A stretch of DNA of 64,000 bases. Source: Opitutaceae bacterium. Its GTDB lineage: Bacteria; Verrucomicrobiota; Verrucomicrobiia; Opitutales; Opitutaceae. The notes below the pieces were generated by a model. It was not told where the DNA came from, searched no databases, and was given only the letters and a program-made list of their open reading frames with translations. This document shows positions 50,909-57,645 of the stretch, piece after piece. Position 1 is the stretch's first letter. Every line of letters starts with the position of its first letter. The DNA is taken from positions 20,889 through 84,888 of the forward strand of contig JAEUHB010000162.1 of assembly GCA_016794665.1 (NCBI GenBank), in the 5' to 3' direction. A program made the translations under genes and the position numbers.

Positions 50909-51412
50909 CTACTTCTTGTCGGCCGGGAGTTCCTCGGCGGCCTGCACCCCTTTGTGAAAAGTGGTGTAGAGGAAGACAGGAATTGAAAGGTCGCCCAGTT
51001 GGTTGCGAACGAAAGGCTGCACCTCCTCCCACTTCAGGCCGCCCACCCCCGTCGCCAGTTTGGGCAGGGCGAGACTCGTGAGCTTCTCACTCAGGGCATG
51101 ATTCCGCAGCGCATGCAGGGCGTGGTTCACGTTGGCCAAGGTCGCGCGCCCGGGATGCCCGCCACCCTCGGGCACCGGTTGCTGCGTGAACAGGCAGAGA
51201 ACACGCCGGCCCCCGACGCCCGCCCACGCCCAGAGCGTTCCCGTCGCGGGGTTCGACTGGTGGCAGTAGTGCCGGAAGTCTTTATACATCGCCGGCCAGT
51301 CCTGCCTGAGGCTCAGCGCGAGCCCGCGGTCGAAATGGTCGTGCGGCGCGACGCCATGAGCGATCGCCTGCGCTCGGGTTAGGAGAATATCACCCGTTAC
51401 TTCGTGGATCAT
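50909..51412 (-). CDS. Macrodomain protein (ADP-ribose binding or hydrolysis)
   Basis: 167 residues, a single macrodomain. The N terminus EVTGDILLTRAQAIAHGVAP is the phosphate/ribose-contact strand and loop; LWAWAGVGGRRVLCLFTQQP, ANVNHALHALRNHALSEKL and LALPKLATGVGGLKWEEVQP (the GVGG loop) follow. Such proteins remove or bind ADP-ribose on proteins or nucleic acids, and some are antitoxins to DarT-type toxins; no toxin gene adjoins it. It resembles the Poa1p/DarG-like branch. Divergent from the rluA-like gene across a 370-base gap. Confidence 0.85.
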   Translation of the reverse strand: MIHEVTGDILLTRAQAIAHGVAPHDHFDRGLALSLRQDWPAMYKDFRHYCHQSNPATGTLWAWAGVGGRRVLCLFTQQPVPEGGGHPGRATLANVNHALHALRNHALSEKLTSLALPKLATGVGGLKWEEVQPFVRNQLGDLSIPVFLYTTFHKGVQAAEELPADKK

Positions 51413-51567
51413 GGCCAGAGTCTAAACCAGTTTCTCGCGCCCGGCTCCGCGTCCGCTGGCAATCACCACGCGGAATTTGTCCTGCCCCGGAAAATCACTC
51501 GAAACCCATGCATTGCTGCGTGAGAACCACCCGCGGGCGCCTGACCGTGGTGTCCGGACAAAACAAA

Positions 51568-51612
51568 GGGGCCGGCGATAACCCCTTAACGCCGGCCCCA
51601 GTGTTTTTCTGT
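51568..51612. terminator. Strong bidirectional terminator inside a divergent gap
   Basis: A perfect 10-base stem ggggccggcg/cgccggcccc (51568-51577 with 51590-51599), 12-base loop. On the plus strand it is followed by AGTGTTTTTCTG, on the minus strand by TTTGTTTTGTCC. Flanking genes diverge, so it ends neither; this suggests an RNA gene in the gap. Confidence 0.8.
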
Positions 51613-51720
51613 TTCCGACCTTGCGGCCGGATCCATGCTACCCAAACCCTGCTTGGGTAGACGCGCCTTTTTAGCAGCACCTATGCCAGCAACGGCCGGT
51701 GCGCGGAAGATTCCGGTCTC
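51568..51720 (-). ncRNA. Candidate small RNA (strand uncertain)
   Basis: Reading minus from about 51720 towards the terminator there are two further hairpins: tacccaa/ttgggta arms (51641-51647 with 51654-51660) and CCGGCC-GCAA-GGTCGG near 51618-51633, then the terminator. Hairpins plus terminator, no ORF, and divergent protein genes either side fit a free-standing small RNA. I see no match to 6S, SRP, tmRNA or RNase P. A plus-strand RNA ending at the same terminator is an alternative. The part 51413-51567 shows nothing recognisable. Confidence 0.4.
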
Positions 51721-51782
51721 ATGAGAAAGATTCACGCTGCGCTCGCCTCGCTTGCGCTACGGCTGCAGCTCGGCTCTCGTCG

Positions 51783-52667
51783 ATGCCCATGCCGCTGCCG
51801 CCGATCCTCTACGAAGACGACGCGCTGATCGCGTTCGACAAGCCCAGCGGGCTCCTCGTCGCCCCGGATCGCTGGGACAAGGAGCGCGAAAACCTCATGG
51901 GCCTCGTGCATGCCCACCCGCGCTTCGGGCATTCCGTAGCCAACGTCCATCGGCTCGATGCCGACACCAGCGGGCTCTTGCTCTGCGCCAAGACCAAGCC
52001 CGCGCTCGATTTCCTCAGCGGCCAGTTCCAGTCGAAGACCGTCGGGAAGAAATACCACGCCCTCGTCGCCGTGCTCCCACCCGATCGCACGATGAAGGTC
52101 GTCGCGCCGGTGCGCGACGCCGCGGGCGCGCTGCCCGACACGTTTGCCATCGACCTCGCCCTCGGCGAGGATCCGCGGCAGCCCGGGCGCATGCGGATTT
52201 TCCGCGGGCGCGGCGGCAAGGAGTCCACGAGCGAGTTTCGCACGCTCGAGCGATTCCGCGGCTCCGCGCGGCGCGACGCGCCCGGCGCGAGCTTTGCGTT
52301 CGTCGCGTGCCACCCGCTCACCGGCCGCACGCACCAGCTCCGCCTCCATCTCGCCGCCGCCGGCGCCCCCGTCCTCAACGACAAGTTCTACGGCGACCCC
52401 GAAATCGTGCTGAAGCTCTCCGACCTGAAGCGCGGCTACAAGGGCCGCGAAGAAGAGAAGCCTCTCCTCGACCGTCTCGCGCTTCACGCGACCGAGCTGA
52501 CCATCACCCACCCGGTGACTCGCGAGCCCCTCACCCTCACGGCACCGATTCCGCACGAGTTCGAGGTCGCCCTCAAATATCTGCGCAAGTTCGCCGCCGC
52601 ACGGCCACCCGCCGCCACTCCACCCTTCCCAACCGCCGTCCCACCCGCTACCAGTCTACCCATATGA
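51783..52667 (+). CDS. RluA-family pseudouridine synthase
   Basis: 294 residues from the ATG at 51783 (MPMPLPPILYEDDALIAFDK); an in-frame start at 51699 adds unrelated residues. The catalytic motif HRLDADTSGLLLCAKTK places D59 as nucleophile. HPLTGRTHQLRLHLAAAG and VLNDKFYGDP are later family motifs. No S4 domain, so the RluA/RluF distinction and the target uridine (rRNA or tRNA) remain open. Its stop overlaps the next start (ATGA). Confidence 0.92.
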   Translation: MPMPLPPILYEDDALIAFDKPSGLLVAPDRWDKERENLMGLVHAHPRFGHSVANVHRLDADTSGLLLCAKTKPALDFLSGQFQSKTVGKKYHALVAVLPPDRTMKVVAPVRDAAGALPDTFAIDLALGEDPRQPGRMRIFRGRGGKESTSEFRTLERFRGSARRDAPGASFAFVACHPLTGRTHQLRLHLAAAGAPVLNDKFYGDPEIVLKLSDLKRGYKGREEEKPLLDRLALHATELTITHPVTREPLTLTAPIPHEFEVALKYLRKFAAARPPAATPPFPTAVPPATSLPI

Positions 52668-53542
52668 ACCCCGCCCACCTCTCCCGCCGTAATCTCCTGA
52701 AATCCGCCGCGCTCGGCGCCCTCGCGTTGCCCACCCTCGCTTCGCGCGCCACCGCAGCCGCCGCCCCGGCTCCCGCCGCGCCCGCGAAGCAGGAGTCGCT
52801 CCGCCTCGGCGTCGCCTCCTACTCACTGCGCAATCTCCCGCTCGACGAGGCCATCGCCGCCGTGAAGACGCTGCGCATCGCCAACATCGCGTTGTTCCGC
52901 CTTCACTGCAATTGGGAGGCCGCCTCCGTCGACGAGTGCAGCGCCGTCGGCGCCAAGCTCAAGGCCGCCGGCCTCGCGCTCTCCGGCTCCGGCGTCGTCA
53001 ACCTGCCCAACGACGAGGCCAAGTGCCGCAAGGCCTTCGAGAATGTCCGCGCCGCCGGCATGGCCACCATGGTTTGCAAGCCCGACCTCGCCGCGCTCCC
53101 GCTCGTCGAAAAGCTCGCCAAGGAATTCGACCAGAAGCTCGCCATCCACAACCACGGCCCCGAGGACAAAGTCTACCCCACGCCCGAGGTGATTTGGAAC
53201 GCCGTGAAGAACCTCGATGCGCGCATCGGCCTTTGCATCGACGTCGGCCACACCGAGCGCTTCGGCGACGGCGCCGCCGCTGCGATCAGGAAATACGCGG
53301 CCCGCCTCTACGACGTGCACCTCAAGGACAGCATCGCCGTCGTCGGCGCTCAGCGCGACGTCCCGATCGAGGTCGGCGCCGGCCGCCTCGACATCCCCGG
53401 GATGTTGCGCGCACTCGTCGACGTGAAATACAAGGGCGTCGTCGCCTTCGAATATGAGAAAGCCGCCGGCAACCCCGTCACCGGTCTCGCGGAGTCCGTC
53501 GGCTACGTCCGCGGCCTGCTGGCCGCGATGGCGAAATCCTGA
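52664..53542 (+). CDS. TAT-exported sugar phosphate isomerase/epimerase-type TIM barrel
   Basis: 292 residues, 4-base overlap with the pseudouridine synthase. N terminus SRRNLLKSAALGALALPTLA is a twin-arginine signal. The xylose-isomerase-like (AP endonuclease 2 superfamily) barrel follows: LGVASYSLRNLPLDEAIAAV, KLAIHNHGPEDKVYPTPE, GLCIDVGHTERFG, LYDVHLKDS. Metal ligands are probably in HNHG, DVGH and HLKD. Periplasmic sugar or inositol epimerisation is likely; substrate unknown. Confidence 0.88.
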   Translation: MNPAHLSRRNLLKSAALGALALPTLASRATAAAAPAPAAPAKQESLRLGVASYSLRNLPLDEAIAAVKTLRIANIALFRLHCNWEAASVDECSAVGAKLKAAGLALSGSGVVNLPNDEAKCRKAFENVRAAGMATMVCKPDLAALPLVEKLAKEFDQKLAIHNHGPEDKVYPTPEVIWNAVKNLDARIGLCIDVGHTERFGDGAAAAIRKYAARLYDVHLKDSIAVVGAQRDVPIEVGAGRLDIPGMLRALVDVKYKGVVAFEYEKAAGNPVTGLAESVGYVRGLLAAMAKS

Positions 53543-53567
53543 TTCCTGTTCGTAGCAGGTGCCGGAT

Positions 53568-53643
53568 GTAGCCGGGGTGCCCTCACCCCGCGGGATTGAG
53601 GAGTCTCATGGCAACAAAAGCGGGGTGAGGGCACCCCGCCTAC
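53568..53643. repeat. 24-base inverted repeat, ggggtgccctcacccc type
   Basis: Arms 53568-53591 and 53620-53643 match at 23 of 24 bases. Each arm is itself a hairpin (ggggtg-ccct-cacccc). The right arm ends 12 bases before the next start codon. It may cap the transcript of the isomerase gene. Confidence 0.85.
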
Positions 53644-53655
53644 ACCCAATCCATC

Positions 53656-54900
53656 ATGAAGTTCCCCCACCTCGCCCTCGCCGCCGCTCTTGCGTCCGCG
53701 TTCCTGTTTTCCTCCTCCGCCGCGCAGGCGCCAGCGCCTGCGAAAAAGGCCACCACCAAAGGTGAGGTCACCGGCGGCCTCCCGCCCGACGCCCGCACGC
53801 TCCAGCTCGGCGACGCCGCACCCGACTTCAAGCTCCTCGGCATCGACGGCCGCACGCACACGCTCGCCGACTACAAGGCCGCGAAGCTCCTCATGGTTGT
53901 CTTCCTGTCCAACCATTGCCCCTACTCGCACGCCTCCGAGACGCGCCTCATCCCGCTCGCCAAGGAGTTCAAGCCACAGGGCCTCGAGGTCGTCTCCATC
54001 AACCCCAACAGCCCCGACAGCGTGCGCCTCGACGAGCTCGGCTACTCGAAATACAACGACAGCTACGAGGAGATGAAGCTTTACGCGCGGGACGCCGGCT
54101 TCCCCTTCCCCTACCTCTACGACGGCGATCACCAGGTCGCCGCCAAGGCCTACGGCTGCCTCGCCACGCCGCACGTCTTCCTCTTCGACCAGCAGCGCAA
54201 GCTCCGCTACGTCGGCCGCGTCGACGACTCGCGCTTCGAGGACCTCGCGAGCGTGACCAAGCACGACCTCCGCATTGCCGTCACCGAACTCCTCGCCGGC
54301 AAACCCGTCAGCGTCCCGCGCACGCCCGTCGTCGGCTGCTCCACCAAGTGGAACCACAAGCGCGACGACGTCGCCAAGGCCGACGCCAAATGGAAATCCG
54401 AGCCGGTCGCCCTCGAGACCATCGACGCCGCCGGCGTGGCTGTCCTCGCGAAAAACACCTCCAACCGCCTCCGCCTGATCAACGTGTGGGCCACGTGGTG
54501 CGCGCCCTGCGTGCAGGAATTCCCCGGCTTCGTCTCGCTCGCCCGCCGCATGAGCACGCGCGAATTCGAGCTCGTCACAATCTCAATGGACGATCCCAAG
54601 ATGCTCCCGCAGGCGAAAAAATTCCTCGAGCAACAGCACGCCGTCCCCTCCGCGCGCCTGAAAGGCCTGCTCAAGGCCGAGGGCCGCACCGCCACCAACT
54701 TTCTCTACACCGGCGCCAGCACCGACGCCCTCATCGCCGCGCTCGATCCGCAGTGGCCCGGCCCGCTCCCGCACACCGTGCTCGTCGCCCCCGGTGGCAA
54801 AGTCCTCTGGCGCCACAACGGCGCCGTCGACGCCGAGACGCTCAAGGACGAAGTGCTGAAACACATGGGAGCATTCTACCTGCCGGATGCGAAACGGTGA
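53656..54900 (+). CDS. Exported protein with two thioredoxin-fold domains
   Basis: 414 residues with signal peptide (LALAAALASAFLFSSSAAQA). Domain 1 (about 45-205) is AhpC/TSA-redoxin-like: LGDAAPDFKLLGIDGRTHTL and VVFLSNHCPYSHASETRLIP, with only one Cys at the active position. Domain 2 (about 260-400) is TlpA-like with an intact WATWCAPC motif (C282, C285). It is probably a periplasmic thiol oxidoreductase or reductant relay. A one-Cys plus two-Cys tandem suggests domain 2 reduces domain 1. Confidence 0.87.
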   Translation: MKFPHLALAAALASAFLFSSSAAQAPAPAKKATTKGEVTGGLPPDARTLQLGDAAPDFKLLGIDGRTHTLADYKAAKLLMVVFLSNHCPYSHASETRLIPLAKEFKPQGLEVVSINPNSPDSVRLDELGYSKYNDSYEEMKLYARDAGFPFPYLYDGDHQVAAKAYGCLATPHVFLFDQQRKLRYVGRVDDSRFEDLASVTKHDLRIAVTELLAGKPVSVPRTPVVGCSTKWNHKRDDVAKADAKWKSEPVALETIDAAGVAVLAKNTSNRLRLINVWATWCAPCVQEFPGFVSLARRMSTREFELVTISMDDPKMLPQAKKFLEQQHAVPSARLKGLLKAEGRTATNFLYTGASTDALIAALDPQWPGPLPHTVLVAPGGKVLWRHNGAVDAETLKDEVLKHMGAFYLPDAKR

Positions 54901-55386
54901 ATGAAGAATTTCGCCGTTATTTTGATTCTGCTCGTGGGTAGTTCATTCGCTGCAGAGTCTCCAAAGCTCGAGGCCGGAACGCTCATCATCTTTCGACTTA
55001 CAGTCGAAAGCAGTTACGCGCAGGGGATAGAGCGCCCCGCAAGCAAACGCTTCGATACCGTGCAGTGGTGGATTGGACCGAATGGGGCATGGCGCATCAA
55101 AACATATGCGATCGATTCGGATATCCATCCGTATCGCCTTGAAACAAAAGCGCCTGCTGAAGAACTCCAGCAGCTTGCCCTCACGAATACTCAGAAAACT
55201 TACGGCGATGTGGTCGGGAAAAAGCACATCGTCAAAATTCCTCCAGACGCATCATTGGAAACGGTTCGACGATTGCTGCGCGATGAAGGACTTCGCGATT
55301 CGGCTGAGTGGGTAACACCGGGCTATCTGCTCTGGTTGCCCGACGACTCACGCTACACGACAAGGACGAAGCCCAAAAAACCCTAG
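54901..55386 (+). CDS. Exported protein of unknown function
   Basis: 161 residues, starting directly at the preceding stop (tgaatg). Signal peptide MKNFAVILILLVGSSFAAES; mature part about 140 residues with no recognised family. Base composition is clearly less GC-rich than all neighbours, and codon use differs (many AAA, ATT, GAA). This suggests recent acquisition or weak selection. It may be translationally coupled to the thioredoxin-fold gene. Confidence 0.6.
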   Translation: MKNFAVILILLVGSSFAAESPKLEAGTLIIFRLTVESSYAQGIERPASKRFDTVQWWIGPNGAWRIKTYAIDSDIHPYRLETKAPAEELQQLALTNTQKTYGDVVGKKHIVKIPPDASLETVRRLLRDEGLRDSAEWVTPGYLLWLPDDSRYTTRTKPKKP

Positions 55387-55448
55387 CAAGTCGCCGCCGC
55401 AATGCGACCTTACGGTGCAGCCAGTTTGGCGCTTTTGATAAGGCGCGA

Positions 55449-55499
55449 GGCTCCGGCATCATCGGCGTCAGCCTGATTTCGGACTTCCACGCCAAGATG
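55449..55499 (+). pseudogene. Remnant of a Gfo/Idh/MocA dehydrogenase N terminus
   Basis: Translated in the frame that opens at 55308, residues GSGIIGVSLISDFHAKM match residues 11-27 of the intact gene at 56073 (GFGIVGVGLIADFHAQA) at 11 of 17 positions, including the Rossmann G-x-G and the DFHA. The similarity stops sharply on both sides and hicB begins 78 bases downstream. It looks like the broken end of a related gene. Confidence 0.5.
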
Positions 55500-55577
55500 C
55501 ATCTGGCGGTCCCATTGACCGCAACCACCACAGCTGGGACAATTGACGCCAGTAGCTTCACCCGCATCCTTTCCGCC

Positions 55578-55793
55578 ATGAAAGCCGAGTTCACCGCAAT
55601 CATCGAGGAAGCCCCGGAAGGTGGTTATTGGGCGATTTGCCCCGAGGTGCCGGGCGCCAACGGCCAAGGCGAGACGATCGACGAGGCCAAGACGAACCTG
55701 CGCGATGCCATCCGGCTCATCTTCGAGGATCGGATCTCGGATGCGCGGCGCGGATTACCCGAGGATGCCATCCAGACCGTGATCGCCGTCTGA
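55578..55793 (+). CDS. hicB: HicB-family antitoxin
   Basis: 71 residues from the ATG at 55578 (MKAEFTAIIEEAPEGGYWAI). The partial RNase-H fold of HicB is visible (CPEVPGANGQGETIDEAKTN, LRDAIRLIFED). No C-terminal DNA-binding domain. It overlaps hicA by one base (TGATG). The antitoxin is first, the reverse of the E. coli hicAB order. Confidence 0.87.
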   Translation: MKAEFTAIIEEAPEGGYWAICPEVPGANGQGETIDEAKTNLRDAIRLIFEDRISDARRGLPEDAIQTVIAV

Positions 55794-55972
55794 TGAAGCG
55801 GCGCGAGCTGGAGAAGCGGCTGCGCCACGCGGGGTGCTACCTGAAGCGAGAGGGCGGCTCGCACTCCCTCTGGATCAATCCCCGGTCGGGCGTGGTCGAG
55901 GCCATCCCCAGGCACTCCGAGATCAAGGAACCGCTGGCCTGGAAAATCTTGAAGTCGCTCGGCGCCGGCTGA
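55793..55972 (+). CDS. hicA: HicA-family mRNA interferase toxin
   Basis: 59 residues. The double-stranded-RNA-binding-like fold and conserved His are evident: MKRRELEKRLRHAGCYLKRE, then GGSHSLWINP with the catalytic GSH, and PRHSEIKEPLAWKILKSLG. It cleaves mRNA when free of HicB. It is too short for many gene callers but intact. Confidence 0.87.
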   Translation: MKRRELEKRLRHAGCYLKREGGSHSLWINPRSGVVEAIPRHSEIKEPLAWKILKSLGAG

Positions 55973-56072
55973 CCCTTGGCGACGCGCCGTCGAAAATGAG
56001 GCGCAAGCTTTGTGGCCCCGGCGCACTTTCGTGTAGCCGCCGCGCGTCGGGTCGCTACGCCTCTTCGCCTTC

Positions 56073-57131
56073 ATGGCCCTCGCGTCCGCTCCCTCCCCCC
56101 TCGGCTTCGGCATCGTCGGCGTCGGCCTTATCGCCGATTTCCACGCGCAGGCGATCGCGGCCTCGCGCGGCGGGAAGCTCATCGGCGTCGCCACGCGCAA
56201 CGCCGCCAACGCGCAGGCCTTCGCGCAAAAGCACGGCGCCGCCTTCGCCACCACCGAGGTCGCCGCGCTCGTCGCCCGCCCCGATGTCCACGTCGTCTGC
56301 ATCACCACACCCAGCGGCGCGCACCTCGAGCCCGCGCTCGCCGCCATCCGCGCCGGCAAGCACCTCGTCGTCGAGAAGCCCATCGAGATCACCACGGAGC
56401 GCGCCGACGAGTTGCTCCGCGCCGCCGACGCCGCCGGCGTGAAGGTCTCGCCCATCTTCCAGGCCCGTTTCGGCGACGGCGCGCGCACGCTCAAGGCCGC
56501 GCTCGACGCCGGCCGCTTCGGCCGCCTCGTGCTCGCGAGCGCCTACGTGAAGTGGCACCGCAGCCGCGAATACTACACCGGCTGGAAAGGCACCCTGGCC
56601 CTCGACGGCGGCGGCGCGCTGATCAACCAAGCCATCCACGCCATCGATCTCCTCCAGTGGTTCGCCGGGCTGCCGGGCGAGGTTTTCTGCCGCACCACGC
56701 GCCGTGTCTACGGCCACATCGAGGCCGAGGACACCGCGAGCGCCGCGCTGCGATTCCCCAGCGGCGCCCTCGGCTCCATCGAGGCCTGCACCGCCGGCTG
56801 GCCCGGCTGGGGCCGCCGCATCGAGATCATCGGCGAAAACGGCTCCGCCCGCCTCGAGGACGACCGCCTCGACAAATGGGAATTCCGCGATGCCCGTCCC
56901 GAGGACGACGCCATCCGCCACGCCAAGATCGATCCCAATCTGGGCGGCGGCGCCGGCGCCCCCGGCGCGATCACGCACCACGGCCACCTGCGCCAGATCC
57001 AGGACCTCATTGACGCGCTGCGCGACAACCGCCCCGTCGCCATCGACGGCCACGAGGCCCGCAAGGCGGTGGCGCTGATCCGTGCGCTCTACGCCTCCGC
57101 CGAGCGCGGCGTGCCGGTCGCGCCGCAGTAA
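56073..57131 (+). CDS. Gfo/Idh/MocA-family oxidoreductase
   Basis: 352 residues. NAD(P)-binding Rossmann motif FGIVGVGLIADFHAQAI, the VCITTPSGAHLEPALAAI segment and catalytic EKP (VVEKPIEIT), then the C-terminal sheet domain with LALDGGGALINQAIHAIDLL. It is likely a sugar or inositol dehydrogenase. No signal peptide. It is followed by repeats and a sugar-type MFS transporter, consistent with sugar catabolism. Confidence 0.93.
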   Translation: MALASAPSPLGFGIVGVGLIADFHAQAIAASRGGKLIGVATRNAANAQAFAQKHGAAFATTEVAALVARPDVHVVCITTPSGAHLEPALAAIRAGKHLVVEKPIEITTERADELLRAADAAGVKVSPIFQARFGDGARTLKAALDAGRFGRLVLASAYVKWHRSREYYTGWKGTLALDGGGALINQAIHAIDLLQWFAGLPGEVFCRTTRRVYGHIEAEDTASAALRFPSGALGSIEACTAGWPGWGRRIEIIGENGSARLEDDRLDKWEFRDARPEDDAIRHAKIDPNLGGGAGAPGAITHHGHLRQIQDLIDALRDNRPVAIDGHEARKAVALIRALYASAERGVPVAPQ

Positions 57132-57255
57132 GCGGACATCCAAAGGCCCTGACATTCTGGGAATGGAAACCAACGCGGCGAATTGGGTGACGCCGCCGAT
57201 GAAATCCAAAAAAATCGCTCTCGGGAATCACGCGAATAGACCGAGCAGCTTCGTG

Positions 57256-57331
57256 ACCGCGGATTACGCGGATTTCGCTGATAGATGGCGGTGTTCCTGC
57301 CTCTATCCGCGATATCCGCGTAATCCGCGGT
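57256..57331. repeat. 30-base inverted repeat, accgcggattacgcggat type
   Basis: Arms 57256-57285 and 57302-57331 are reverse complements at 28 of 30 bases, the outer 18 being perfect. The 16-base loop is unrelated. It stands alone in the 514-base gap between the dehydrogenase and MFS genes; no T tract follows on the plus strand, so it is not a simple terminator. Confidence 0.85.
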
Positions 57332-57357
57332 AAAAACAGAACCGTTCATCAGCCGCA

Positions 57358-57426
57358 GAGCGAAGAATCCACTTCGATCGGCGCGACGCCTTCAAGGGTG
57401 CGAACATCCCGCTGGATTCTTCGCTC
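57358..57426. repeat. Truncated inverted repeat, gagcgaagaatcc type
   Basis: Arms 57358-57371 and 57413-57426 (gagcgaagaatcca/tggattcttcgctc) are perfect reverse complements. Same core as the arms at 45844-45937 and followed by tagaatgacc, so one family. The rest of the gap (57132-57255 and 57427-57645) shows no gene, RNA or clear promoter. Confidence 0.75.
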
Positions 57427-57645
57427 CATGTAGAATGACCAACGGTGAGCCCTTTAGTTAGCCCGGAAAACTAAACCCGCCTGACCGGCCCACAACCCAC
57501 GCAACCCCGCGGATTTTCTCTCGTCCTCCGCTCCATTCGCGTCCTTGGTCTTCGGTCCCGGTCCGCTCCGTCCCCGCCGGTTCTCATCTCCGGCTCTCAC
57601 TCCCTTCCCTTTCCCTCTCCTCCTCAGCCGCCCCCCCTTTCCTCC

